In this document: positions 45,356 to 57,494 of the stretch, piece after piece
How positions within the stretch are numbered: position 1 is the stretch's first letter
Layout of the letters: each line of letters begins with the position of its first letter
DNA from: Malus domestica
Taxonomy: Eukaryota > Streptophyta > Magnoliopsida > Rosales > Rosaceae
DNA: 64,000 nt
Direction: 5' to 3'
NCBI RefSeq assembly: GCF_042453785.1
Contig: NC_091670.1
Span: 744,001-808,000, forward strand
Program-made: the position numbers and the translations under genes
Notes under the pieces: generated by a model
Told to the model about the DNA's origin: nothing
Database searches by the model: none
Seen by the model: only the letters and a program-made list of their open reading frames with translations

Positions 45356-47175
45356 TTATCCAAGGAAATTCATGATCACCAAATGCAGCACCACATTGCA
45401 GAGAACAAAATCAGCAAAAGCCCGTTCAGGTGCTAAATCCTGCAGATTTACACGCATTGATCAGGATGATGGGATATGATGAGAAAGGTGTGGCAAGACA
45501 ATGCTACCGACTTATTATCCTCAATCTATGATGAAGAACTGACAGTAGAGACTGAAAAACTGGTCTAGAGTGTGCAAAAATGTCGCAACTAACAATTTGG
45601 GAATCGGACAGAAGGATAAGAAAGACACTGTACCTTAAATTCTTTGTTTTCTTTGTTCACTTGAATACGGAGACAAACTGCAAATAAATAAATAAATCAG
45701 GTTGAGAGTTAATCTCCTCACGTCTAATATGTATTTACACCTGAAAAAGAAATAAACTACGTAATCCCCTTACCAGCAAGGACTGCTGTCCCTACGCAAG
45801 AAAGTACTCCAGAAAGAAAAGAGTTGAATGGGAATGATCCAACAAGAGCCATGTAGACTACCTGTTCAAAACAAAATAGATAACCAAATGAAGATTAAAG
45901 GACAGTTATAGCACTGCAACGCAGGCGTTCACTTCAACCATTCAGGCTCTGTTTTGGTAGTGTTTCAAGCATCAAGGTATCATCAGAAAATAGGTATTGG
46001 GCAGAGAATATGTTAAAGTGATAGATGCAAAGATGGACATGGTGAATCTAACATTGACAAAATGTGGTTGCTAAACAGCCCGGACCTGTAATTCTAGAAA
46101 GAGGGTGGTGGCATGGATCCACGACATGTATCCAAACAAGAAACTCTTGTACATCTTAACAGATGAAGCATGGACACCACAAGGTGATCATGTTGGTGTC
46201 AGACATGTAGAGAAAACCACAGAAACCTCAAACATATGTTCGTCTAAGCTAACATCTTACTTAAAACCAAGAAAATAACATGTTACTTGTACTCGAATCA
46301 TGCTTGCAGAGTCCAGACAGTAATTTTCAATGGTGAAAATTTCATATAAAAAAAAAAACAAAGAAATTGTAAGCGTACCTTAATTAAAGAAGTAGACTAG
46401 TGTTTGCAAAATTACGACTACCATAACAGAAATGATTACACAAAGTAATACTTTGCACAGCAAACACCCACACACACGTTTAAAATCATGTATATGCCAC
46501 GCACATATTCTAAAATCTTTTAGATGCATCCCGTCAAAGAGTCGATGTTGGGTAGTCACCCCATGTCATGTCATGTGAACATATTAGTTTTACATAGATA
46601 CCACCAGCTTGACGCGAAATGACTAAACCATATTTTGGTCCCTGGTGTAAGTCATTTTTTGTCATTTGATAAATATAGCTTGTATTACTAATCTTTTCTC
46701 TTTTCAGTTCAAATAGAAACACACAACCACCAAACTGAGAAGGGACATTTTGTTTGAAAAGAGAAATGCTTGTCAACCGAAAGTTGGAACTTAACTAGTT
46801 TCAGATCAATACAAACAAAACTCAATTTCCTGAAGATTGCATCGAAATGGGGGCATCGCGATCTCTGCAAGATGATAACTTTCCGAATATTCTAGGCACC
46901 CAAAACTAAAATTGAGATGATGGAATTACCTGGATGAGGGCAGTGGATACGGCGAACCCAATATAGAGATCAATGATCTGGAAATCCAACACACAAAACA
47001 AAAAGGAAAAATTGGGTTAAGCTTTTCTCTGCTTTCAGTTTGTGAATTCTTAGCGATAGAGGGAGAGAGAGAAGGAGACCTTGAGAGTGGTGGGAGTGGC
47101 GGAGTAAGCAGAGCGGAGAGAATCGAAAAGGGCAAGCGCGTCCTGGGCCGTTGACGACGACGATGCTTTCACCAT
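45356..47175 (-). CDS. DAD1: DAD1, oligosaccharyltransferase complex subunit
   Basis: Five exons on the minus strand: 47175-47080, 46977-46930, 45861-45774, 45677-45634 and 45439-45356, with consistent phase and GT/AG sites. They encode 119 residues, the expected length. The protein starts [20 protein letters not shown] and ends [12 protein letters not shown]. It contains the conserved [20 protein letters not shown] and [20 protein letters not shown] membrane spans and [23 protein letters not shown]1 is a small ER membrane subunit of the complex that transfers N-glycans to nascent proteins; its loss triggers cell death. The ATG lies in a CT-rich 5' leader. No disruption seen. Confidence 0.96.
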
Positions 47176-47749
47176 TTTTCTCTCTCTTCTTCTTCTTCTT
47201 CAGTCTTCCTCTCTGTCTCTCTCTGCTTTCAGGCTTGCAGTGTTTTACTAGATCCAACGCACGAACTGGCTCTCGACCTAAATGGTATGGGGACAATATC
47301 GTCATTTACGTAATTGTGTAATGATTTGGGTAATTTTGTTGAAATTCTAGTTGGGCCAAGATAGGCTTCCTTTTTGTTTAAATCCAACCCAATTCAAGAT
47401 TGAATCTATCTTGTTTTATTTTCGGATGGATTGGAAGGTCAACTAAATTTTTATAACTTGGGTTCGAATTGGGTTTCATTCAACTTCAATCGGATTCGAG
47501 TTTGATTGGGTTCATTTTTACTTAGTTGGAATTGGAAAAGCTGTGTGAAGAAAAATAAGAGCCTAATCGCTTAGATCCCCATGGCAATGGCAGCACCAAG
47601 AGCAGCCGTGGTGACAGCAAGCCTTATAATATAGTCGAATCTTCCATTCTCCCTAATAACTATAGATATTGGAACCTAGACCACAATGGTTTCCATATTT
47701 TAGTGCACGATTCTAAGTGTTGAAGGAAAATTTAGAGAATAAGGACGAT
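47176..47749. other. DAD1 upstream region
   Basis: A CT/TTC-rich leader directly upstream of the ATG (47177-47240), then AT-rich sequence. No gene recognised. Confidence 0.45.
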
Positions 47750-48570
47750 GAGAGACGGAGAGAGAAGGCGAGAGAGGGGGGAGCTCATGGTTTGTAATTA
47801 CTTGTTTTTCCTTGTGGTCTTGTGTATTTGTTTTATATTAATTACATGGACTTTACTTGTTCTAACCAAGTAATACAAGTCATAAGGGGAATTGATTCTC
47901 AAATCCACTTAGAATCCTATTTCTGGATTTACACAATCACACTCCAAAATAATATTAACTACAACATTTCCTCTTAAGTGTGTAAAGCTTAAGAAGTAGT
48001 TGCATTAGGTGTTCTCAGATGATTGTTAAAGTTTTCAAACTACATAAGCAGTTATACACGCGAATCTAAATTAAGGTTGCATTCAGGAAACATAAACTCA
48101 CAAAATCCTGACAATAGTAAAAGCCAAAGCGGGACAAAACCTAAGTCTTAGTGAAAAAGGTGAGAAGTGCAAAGTCGATGCTTGAAGAAAACAAGCGGCG
48201 ATTAACGCTCACACTAGGGTATGACCAAACTATGATAGGTGCATCGTTAAAACCTTGTCAATTTAACAAAACAAAATGGTACAAATGCTCCTAAACTAAG
48301 GGGAAAGAAGTACATTAAGGTCAACTAGGTATCTACCAGATACTCCCCCTAAGTTCGACAAAACTCCTTAATTAGATTGCAAGCGGCATAATTCGAACAA
48401 TTTACACATTTCAATTCCTCAGACAAGCTTCAAAAAACTGGACTTCGATAATTAGTTGGTGAAGAGATCTGCGAGGTTGTCATGGGAATGAATTCGCTTG
48501 ATTTCGATATTATGATGCTCTTGTTGCTACTGAGAGAAAAGAATATCGGTACAATATGCTTGGTATGGTC
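47750..48570 (-). mobile_element. Ty1/copia remnant: RNase H end, polypurine tract and part of 3' LTR
   Basis: On the minus strand, 48560-48430 reads HHNIEIKRIHSHDNLADLFT, the copia RNase H C-terminus; stops follow. Purine-rich tracts occur at about 48340 (TTAGGGGGAGTA) and at 47970 (AAGAGGAAA), followed by TGTTGTAGTTAATATT, which could be the start of the 3' LTR. The 5' part is missing. Confidence 0.55.
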
Positions 48571-48600
48571 TCCCTTAATGCATTCTTTTGGAATTTAGTC

Positions 48601-48675
48601 TTTACATTATCTTCAAATATCCTTGTTTACATTATCTTCAAATATCCTTGTTTACATTATCTTCAAATATCCTTG
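48601..48675. repeat. 25-bp perfect tandem triplication
   Basis: TTTACATTATCTTCAAATAT plus CCTTG, three identical adjacent copies (48601, 48626, 48651). Confidence 0.95.
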
Positions 48676-49010
48676 TTGGGACGTCAACGACATACGACAT
48701 TCCACAAGTGCATTCCACAAGTGCTTCGAATATGCTCAAGGAGAATATCTCAACATGGTTCGAATATGTAGCAACTAAAGTCTGCTTAGTAAACCTCCTA
48801 GATATTGCGGAACGGTAAAGACATAACCTTTTTTCTTTTGATTTTTTTTGCTGCTTTTCCACACACAAATGAAGAATGACATGACAGTAGGAAGCAAAAA
48901 CTCGTCTATAATATTGAAATTTGTCACACGTACATATTAGTAAATCAGACATAAACACAAAGAAGAAACTATCGTCTCAAAATAAATAGCAACACAGCAC
49001 AATGTTCAAG

Positions 49011-52000
49011 TCAATTTGCCTTGAGTTTAAGCACAAGAAGATAGACCATTGCCTTCCCTGCCACTACAACGGATTGTTGCTCTGCAACTCTTTTACCATA
49101 CAAGTCAAAGAGCTCGTCCAAGATTTCGTCTCCAAATTGCTGCTTGATGAGTCCCTCCATTGTAGCTCTCAATTGAGATGCAAGTAGTTGAGGAATATTA
49201 TAGACAATGTCATGCGCGGCAAAATGATGCAAATTTTCCCATCTCTCCACGCTAAAGCGTCCATTTCGTTCTATAGCAGCTTCTAGTTCTTTGGATGACA
49301 TGAAATAATTAGGTAGATTAAATGAATCTACTTTCTCTTCATCAACAATTCCCTCCATGAATAAATTCAAAAAAAAAAAAAAAAAACCATAAATATCTAA
49401 CGATAACACAATAGGTAAGCCATAACTTATAAGTATCGAACTCAACCTAAATATTATACATAACCACCCACACATGATCTAGACCTGAGACTTTAACTCC
49501 CTAGTACCTAGACTACCCATGGATAAGAATACTACTAGACATTCAACAATCTTGTATTAAAGTAACATTGTACCAGAGCGTGATAATCAATTAAAGTCTC
49601 TTCTTTTAGTTCTAACTTTTTAATTTACAAAGATTAGATTTCATTTTTGGAGAAACAAAGATTACATTATTTAGATGACTACACATAAGGAAGATGATGA
49701 ACTATAAATGGTAGTGTAATACAACACTAAGATCAGTCTACAATTAATCTTACCTTCCTAGCCATCTCCATGAGGCATGATCCCAAAATTTGAAAAAGCA
49801 TATTCGGCAGAGATTGAGAATGAGGGGTATCGTCCTGGCGGCCTGGAATGATAAGTACCATGAGTCCTCCATTCACAATCTCTTGTGCCCTCGCATTCAG
49901 GAAGCACTCCATGTCCTCAACATTTTGGGCTTCATAAGCCCTTAACACTTCATCAGTGGCATCTGAGTAAAAGATTCGACCTTTATTCCACGCAGGACTG
50001 TTTTTATTCACTACCTCTTTTGGGACTCGAGAAATCCATGGAATGGAAAAGGAAGAGTGAAAAAGGTGGATGGAACTATTAGGAAATAGCCGACCATGGA
50101 AGGAACCTGGCACACCAGCGGCATAGTATTGCCGGTTGTGTGGGAGGGAGTTGAAGAGCAAGTTAAAATCATTAGAGGCATGATCATTAAAGAAAACCTG
50201 AAATTCGGGAATTTGGGAATTCAACCCTAGGGAATTGCATTTCAACTGCAAAGCTTCAATTATGTTTTCCACTGAAAAAAATGTATTGGGGCCAACAGAG
50301 CAACCCAAATCTGCAATTCTAAAGGTCTTGGAAGATAACAAGGTTTCCAGTTCAAGCTCTGCAATTGCCTTGTTTACAAATTGTTTGGAAGCATCCGCAC
50401 CACCTCTCTGCACAAGGATAAACGTTAGTGTTACAATTATTTGAATCTGGAGGGAATCCAAAAAAAATTTTCTTTATGGTGGGGTTTCAAGGAGATATGT
50501 TTGTATAGATTAATATTGGTTTGAATGACTGCTTATACTAAAGAGCCAAGCAATGTTCAGTTTATTATACATTACTAAATAATGTTCACAGAATACATAT
50601 ATGTTTATAACAGTGAGTAGCTAATTACAAGCAACCAATTAAATTGTTTCTTAATTACTCAATTCGTTTTGGCAATGTACATATTTTATGCATACAAGGA
50701 GATCAAAGAATAAAGACTTTTTAGCTAAAATAGTCACTGAGATTTGAAATCGATAGAAGTGGTCCCTAAGTTTGTCCCCTATCAATCATTTTGATCATTT
50801 TCTGAAAATTTTTGTTAAATAAAAACCAAAATGATAAAAATACTAAAATGATTAATAGTAAACAAATCCAGGGACTACTTCTATTGGTTTCACATCTTAT
50901 GGACCAAAGTAATGAGTTATGTCAATCTCAAGACCATTATATCTAAAAAGCTAATAATTAATTATTTCCAATTTTAGTCTGCAGACCACTATATACATAT
51001 ATAACATATTTACAATTTATGTTTGAAGGTACAAGATAACTAAGCATGTTTGCCATGGATTGACTAAGGTTTGGCTAGTCTGATATATACACGCCTATAA
51101 CAATTGCATTTTACTTTTCTTTGGTCTAATTAACAAGTGAAAGGGAAAGTTTTTCGGTGTACTCCAAACACGCAACAAGACGTTATTGTTCTTCTCAAAT
51201 TAAAATGTGTGTATTTGTTATTAAGGATATGCTATCCACACAACCTTTTTTACTTCTCACACACTCCTTGTTAATTTCTGTCCATTGATCTTCTTTAATT
51301 CATCCAATCTGACGACTGAAAACGAAAAAGATGTGGGAGAAGTAAAAAGGGATGTGTGGATATCATACCCCTTTTTATTAATGAATATACCTTAGAAATT
51401 AGACATATCAATCATGTCATCTACTCTTATTATAAGACGAAGAATAATAGTATATTGTATACCGTGGACGGAGGGAGGTAAGGCCCAATGGGGGCACATG
51501 CCCCCTCTCATCCCTTTTTCTTTCCACTACAAATTATTCAATTAATCATTCCCATATTTTTTGCTTTGCAATTATTCAATTAATCATATTAAAATAGTGA
51601 AAATCTTCTTTTAGTTTTTAAATGTCATTCCGTCTTGTATATTTTTCTCATGCATTAATGTCTAAACCTTATTGAGTCGCATGTATTTAGTTAATTAGTA
51701 CAAATGAGCATTAAATTGTCAACAATTAAAGATAAAATTTGACAATAAAGTAATAAAATTAGGCATTTTATAATTAATTTTTTCAGTATTTGTAAAAAAA
51801 TTAGCTTTATTTGTCCAAAAAAGAAGCTCAAATTTTTTAAGTGCCCCTTCTTAATTAAATTTCTGGCTTCGTACAGCTGCTGTACACCACGTACGCTACT
51901 TTTTTTTTTTTTTTTCCGGTTTCCATAAGGAGGCGATAAAAACAAGGCAAGCAGCTACCACCCGACAACCCCAAAATAGAAAGGAAAAAATAAGGTAAGC

Positions 52001-52363
52001 ACTAGAAGAACAATGTTCAGAACTTCAGAGAAAGGATCATCAAACCAGAGCACCCACTAGAAGCAAACCCTAGCGGAGGACTGATGAGAAAAACTAATAT
52101 ATTATTATTTCTATGTAATGTATGTCAATATGTGTAGTTTCAAACTGCAGAAGAGGTAACTATTTCTGTCCCCTAAAATTAGAAGATAAATTATTTCTAT
52201 GTAATGTATGTCAATATGTGTAGTTTCCAACTGCAGTTAAGAGAGATTCATAGGGAATTGAAGAAACCTGGTAAACGGAGTTGTTAGCATAGCCGGTTGG
52301 TCCATCTCCACCCTTCATTGGATAAGCTTCACAGACTTTGCTGTTTTCCTCTGTTGCTGCCAT
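49011..52363 (-). CDS. SABATH-family SAM-dependent carboxyl methyltransferase
   Basis: Three exons on the minus strand: 52363-52268, 50407-49754 and 49352-49011, encoding 363 residues, the normal family length. SABATH enzymes methylate carboxyl groups of small molecules (salicylate, jasmonate, loganate, benzoate and others). Exon 1 ends YPMKGGDGPTGYANNSVYQ, the SAM/substrate entry motif. Exon 2 has the SAM-binding IADLGCSVGPNTF (about residues 63-75), FNDHASNDFNLLF, YYAAGVPGSFHGRLFP, the substrate-pocket LFHSSFSIPWISRVP, and NGGLMVLIIPG. Exon 3 has KVDSFNLPNYFMSSKELE and the C-terminal cap. The retained Trp in SIPWIS and the overall pattern resemble the Arabidopsis At5g38100/loganic-acid-methyltransferase-like subgroup; the substrate is not predictable. 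The acceptor of exon 3 lies after an unusual T18 tract. Confidence 0.9.
50718..50950. mobile_element. Small MITE with TTTTTAGCTAAAATAG-type inverted ends, in SABATH intron 1
   Basis: The left end CTTTTTAGCTAAAATAGTCA and the complement of the right end (CTTTTTAGATATAATGGTC) are imperfect inverted repeats enclosing about 230 bp. The interior contains GTGGTCCCTAAGTTTGTCCC. No TSD fixed. Superfamily not assigned. Confidence 0.45.
51462..51873. mobile_element. Possible non-autonomous hAT-like element in SABATH intron 1
   Basis: The left end (GTGGACGGAGG...AATGGGGGCA) and the complement of the right end (GTACGAAGCCAGAAATT) resemble the ends of the complete hAT at 53076-56738. The interior is AT-rich with no transposase. 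No matching 8-bp TSD could be read, so the boundaries are uncertain. Confidence 0.35.
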
Positions 52364-52450
52364 CTTTCTCTCTCTCTCTCTGAATCTTATCTATCAAAGT
52401 TGTATTTATTCTCTCTCTCTCTGAATCTTATCTATCAAGTTGTATATATG
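52364..52450 (-). promoter_or_regulatory. SABATH 5' flank with a tandem duplication of about 40 bp
   Basis: The block (CT)n-TGAATCTTATCTATCAA-(A)GTTGTAT occurs twice in a row immediately upstream of the ATG, differing in the length of the CT run. Any core promoter would overlap it. Confidence 0.7.
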
Positions 52451-53067
52451 CGTTTAGTGAAATGAAATCCGTTTCTTGTTTTTTATTATGTGCCTGGTAT
52501 TTTATTTGCATCCCCAACCCAACTGGCAACTGCATGCGTACAATGTGTCGTCAAGCGCTCTGCTTGCACAGTAGTATGTGTCATAAGATAAACACAAAAA
52601 AACAAAACGTAACAACTCACCTATTCAAGACGCGTAATAGACCTTGTGTGTACGGGGCTGCTAAAATTAAGTGCCTGTAGGAATTTTTTATGTATATTCT
52701 GTTGTAATGTGGATAAACATCATGTTCAAACCAGTTGGCAGAGAAGAGGATGAACTTGGTGGCTGCACAGACATATGCCTACTGATAAGAATATCCGCTT
52801 CACATGGCAAACCACACTGATGCATTAGGCTGTCAACCAAGTTGTTTTCAGTGTTAGTTTAGACAAAGGATTTGACACAACCACCAAGAACACAAGGATC
52901 AATCAAGTAAATCACATATCCTGAACTATATAAATAATGATTAAGTAAAACATAAAACATACTAATCGATACATACCTGCAGACATCTTCATGGATGTAG
53001 AAGCCATGTAAATTTGCACACAAACTTCTCCTCTCTGCAAAGCACAATGCTCTCCAATTTATAGGCA
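52451..53067. other. Region between SABATH gene and hAT element
   Basis: No complete gene. A short candidate first exon on the minus strand (53007-52977) is discussed as a finding. Confidence 0.35.
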
Positions 53068-53075
53068 ATTGGAAC

Positions 53076-56000
53076 CAGGGACGAAGCCAGAGATTTGTGT
53101 GAATGGGGGCATCCTCAAACAACAAGTCATAATTAAAAAGCTTAAGAATTTACTAAACACAATACTTATATATTAATCCATAAAGTTTTTCATACAACAG
53201 TCCTTTACAATATCCCTCGACGCGTTTTCATGTTCTGAAAGCGTTGCATGACAACATCATTACCAATACCATCAAATATCTCTCTCTCTATAAAAATAAC
53301 CATGTTATCATTCATCCATTGATCTCCCATCCGATTTCTCAATCGATTCTTCAGAATTTTCATGGCCGAAAATGCTCTTTCAACGGTTGCAGTAGCAACT
53401 GGAAGAGTTAGTGCTAATGTCACAAGCAAGTAAACCAGCGAATACACCTTGTGTTTCTTGCATTGAACCATTTTTTTTGCAAGATCTCCAATCTCTTTTA
53501 AACCTGAAAACTCAATGCTAGACCGCATATCCACAATGCAAGTCTCAAGTTGAATCTTAAGTATCACCAGCTCATTCATAGAGAAGTCTTTAGGATAAAA
53601 TTGGGCAAAACGCAATAGCTTTTGGCTATCAAAAGCAGAGAAGGAGTCGGCTGGACATAAACATGCCAAACAAAGAAGTAACTCAGTGTTGGTCTCATTG
53701 AAACGATTATTTAGTTCTTGAAGCTGCCAATCCAAAACAACATAAAATATCCCAACACAATAGTGATGCATATTTGTGACTGCTTTTGCTTTTCGTTGCC
53801 CTCGCCTTCGAGAAAGAAACATATCATCCATATTAGGCACATCAATATCATGTTTAAGACAAAATTCTGAGACTTCATTGAGTAAAGAATCCCAACCATT
53901 TTTTCTCATTATCTCCAACCTTTGCTTACAAACTCCAACCAACTTCATAGCATTTACAATATCTTGATCCTTCCTTTGCAATGCTTGTGACAATTCATTG
54001 GTTATTCCAAGTATATCTTTCATCAAGTGTAGATTAAACACAAAATCAAATGATTGCATGGAATCCAATAAATTATTCGCTTCACATCTTTGTTGAGAGC
54101 TTACTCCATAATCTGCTATTACTTCAAGTACATCAAGTATGGATGAAAACATAGTCATTATACTTACTAAAGTACCCAAGTGTGAACCCCAACGTGTTTC
54201 TCCAGCACGTTTCAAAGTAGTTTCTTGATTTTTGCCTTTCCCACTTGTAAACTCACCACTGTTTAGTGCTTCAATAACTGCAATAGATTGCTTCTCCCGA
54301 AGAAGATCACAACGCTTCGATGAAGCTCCAACAACATTTACCAAAATAGTAACTATACTAAAAAGAGACTCAATTTGAATGTTCTTCTTTGCCACAGCTA
54401 CAAGAGCTAATTGAAGTTGATGTGCAAAGCAATGAATATAATAGGCACAACCACTTTCTTTCATAATAAGAGCTTTAAGACCATTGAACTCACATTGCAT
54501 ATTGCTAGCCCCATCGTAACCTTGCCCACGCAACCTAGACATGCTCAATTTATGCCTAGAAAATACCTCATCAATGGTTTCCTTGAGTGAGAGAGCAGCG
54601 GTACTAGTAACATGCTCAATGCCAATAAAACGCTCAACGACATGCCCATTCTTGTCCACATAACGCAATACAATAGCCATTTGTTCCTTCGTTGATACGT
54701 CACGAGATTCATCAATCAAAATAGAGAACAACGAAGTGTCAACGTCTTCAATAATAGCCTTGATCGTCTCAGTTGCACAAGCATTTACAATGTCTTTTTG
54801 AATATCTGGTGATGTCAATTTGTGATTCTCCGGAGCATTTTTCAAAGTAACGGCTTTCACATCCTCATTGTGGTCAGCAATAAACTGTAGAAGCTCAAGA
54901 AAGTTTCCATGGTTGCTTGAATGTTCAGATTCATCATTACCACGAAATGCAAGCCCTTGTCTCAAAAGAAATCGACAACAATCAATTGATGCATTCAACC
55001 GAGCTCTATATTGAATTCGAGCTTCATCATGAGTTTTAGAGAAAAAAGACTGGATATGTTGCTTTTGACTCCTTAAAGCTTCAAAATTACTCCACGCTTG
55101 ATTGTGTGCACTATTGACGCCTCAAATATGAGTTAGAAGTCTTTCTTTCTTCTTCCAGTTAGAAAATCCTTCGCCAACAAAGAAATCACTACCTGCTTGT
55201 TCTCCAATGTTTGGTTTAAAAAGGTAGCAACACAGACAAAAGGCAGCATCTTTTTCTACACTATATTCCAACCAAGTAGGAAAATCATCAAACCAAGCAG
55301 GGTTGAATCGTCTTTGCGTGTCTCCATATTTCTTGTAAGGAAAATTATGGGTTTTAGGTTGTTGAGGACCAGCTAGTACATACGCTCTTCGTACTTGATC
55401 TCGAATATTAGGATTGTAATCCAAAATTCGAATTCTCTTACCAGGATCTGATGGAAGATTTGATAAAATAAATTCTGCACTATCATGTCCCCGAGTATCA
55501 TTATTTTTCTCAATAATTGGGGATGGCGGCACTGATATTTTTTTGAAAAACCTCTCCATGATGTTTCAGCCTACAAAGTTAGTCATATACCAATAACATA
55601 TAAGGTTCATACGTAATTTGTAGAATTTATAGAATAAAAATCTCAATAAAATTCTTAGACTCTTAATCCTAGAGTATACTATACTAATATGCCTAATAAT
55701 AACTAATCCATTTCTTCTTCTTTTTTGGGTTTCGAAAGGGGATGATTATGATTCCATTTCTGAAAAATGGATTTGTTTTTAGACTGTTAAGCCGTAGAAT
55801 TGAGTTTTCTTGGAGATGTTGACAATGTTATCCATATTAATATATATGCTTTCTTAACCAAAAAATAAAATAAATGCCTAATAACTAATCCATATCCAAC
55901 CAAGGCAACAATTCAATTAACTAATACCAATAAGCATACAAATTATTCAACAAATAAACATTTAATTCAACTAATCATATGAATAAATGTATACCCATAT

Positions 56001-56738
56001 TTATAGAATTCGTAATTTCATAATTTCATTCATCAATAATCATAGAATTCATCATATCAATAATCAATAAGTCAATAACCATCCATATTAGTGCATACCA
56101 TATCCATATGATTCTATATTTCTATACCAATTAAACAAAAATTCGTCTTAAATAATTAATTAGGGTTAGGAATTATAGATTTAGGAATTAAAAAATTTAC
56201 CTAAATATATATATATATATATGTCGGCTAGAGACTAGAGAATGGCTGGCTGCTGGCATGGCTGGGAAGAGCAACTTTGCTCCAGAGAGCACCTGGACAG
56301 GAGAGCAACTTTCAAGGTGTTGGTTTGGACTTTGGAGAAGACAAACAGAGCAGCACCAAGCTGCTCTCTGACAAAGGGCAACGAAAACAAAGGGAGGAAA
56401 AAAAAAAAGAAATGGGAGTCTGGACCATGGGGACAAGCGGTCCCCCACTAATACTATAACATAACTTTTTTTTGTTTTTTTTAAACATATACGAAACGAC
56501 GCCGTTTCGTTTACATTTAAAAAAAAAATCAGATCAGGCTTCTGCAGAGGTTCGTTTTGCCTTTGGCCTGGTTTAGAAAGACCCAGATCGGAGGAACCAG
56601 AAAATTGTAGTGGGGGCTTTGCTGCTGCTCAAAATCGCAGTGGGGGCTTTGCTGCTGCAGAAACAGATGAGCATGCCAGCATCAGAAAAATCTCAATGGG
56701 GGCATCCGCCCCCTAGGCCCATGGTAGCTCCGCCCTTG
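53076..56738 (-). mobile_element. hAT-superfamily DNA transposon, nearly intact
   Basis: A perfect 8-bp TSD, ATTGGAAC, lies at 53068-53075 and 56739-56746. Terminal inverted repeats: CAGGGACGAAGCCAG at the left and, on the complement, CAAGGGCGGAGCTAC at the right (10 of 15 match). The element is 3,663 bp. The transposase occupies 55559-53205 on the minus strand, leaving about 1.2 kb of 5' non-coding sequence and 129 bp at the 3' end. TSD length, ends and protein all agree on hAT. Confidence 0.92.
53205..55559 (-). pseudogene. hAT transposase (TTF-type zinc finger/DUF4371, ZMYM1-like) with one stop
   Basis: Cuts and pastes the element in the nucleus. The frame opens MERFFKKISVPPSP and is in phase for 785 codons to the stop at 53205, broken only by TGA at 55122-55124 (codon 146, in the LTHI/GVNSAHNQAW junction). 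From the N-terminus: TTF-type zinc finger with RRFNPAWFDDFPTWLEYSVE and AFCLCCYLF; DUF4371 and RNase H-like core (FSILIDESRDVSTKEQMAIV, GQGYDGASNM, YIHCFAHQLQLAL, RAGETRWGSHLGTL); C-terminal dimerisation block (LTLPVATATVERAFSAMKIL, NRLRNRMGDQWMND). Everything outside the single stop looks intact, so inactivation appears recent. Confidence 0.92.
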
Positions 56739-57066
56739 ATTGGAACAAAAAGAGTGCATCCTTTGTGAGAGCAGGGGTTGTGGTTTTATACTGTAAGTTT
56801 CGGACCACCTGTTCGGGCAAGAATTTCGTTAGGAAGGGTCCCTGGCTCGAGCACACAGCTCCTCGAGGAGTTCGCACTTTGGTTGGTTGTCGTGCTCCTG
56901 TTTGTTGAGAGGCTAGAAGATGAAGACAAAGTTAGTTCTGAAATGTGCCTTTGTGGGGCTTAGGTGTAGGTCTTGAGGCTCGACATAGCTTTCTTATGCA
57001 TTCATGATTGTGGTAGAGTGATTTGGTGAGGAGGAATATGAGTTTACTCTCAATGAAAGCATCAAT

Positions 57067-57494
57067 TGTGGGAACCAAATTTGCGCACCGCCACAAGAGG
57101 TGGAGATGATTAAACTCGTTTTCCTAAAAAGCAACACACAACCATGAGTAAGCCAACGACTGGAGGATTTGCCGGTCAAAGACTCTCCAACGGTCGAGTT
57201 AGTAAGCAATATTAAGACTCAAGAGTGGGCAAGAGAAGGTGTGCAGAGATTGCATTACCAGAGATGAACTCTCAAATGATGTATTTATACCAGTCGAGGA
57301 GATGACCTTTTAGGCTAGTAGAATTCTTATTTAAACTAGGAGAATCCTATAGGATATTTAGGAATTAGATATTGCATCTTCTTAGGAGTGTAATGATTTG
57401 CATCACACGCTAATCCTTTAGATTGTAAGGACTCTAAGATTATAGGAAACATGCTGATTCCTTACTAGACTAGGTTCTTGAATCTTGCAGAACA
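57067..57494 (-). repeat. Possible LTR remnant
   Basis: On the minus strand it starts TGTTCTGCAAG and ends TTCCCACA. It has a TATA-like GTATAAATAC near 57290-57281. It is followed by ATTGATGCTTTCATTGAGAG, which resembles the region after an LTR in some gypsy elements. No partner LTR or coding region is visible. Confidence 0.35.

Noticed and set aside
46970..47305. Minus-strand ORFs over DAD1 exon 1
   Set aside because: They overlap DAD1 exon 1 out of frame and run through its intron.
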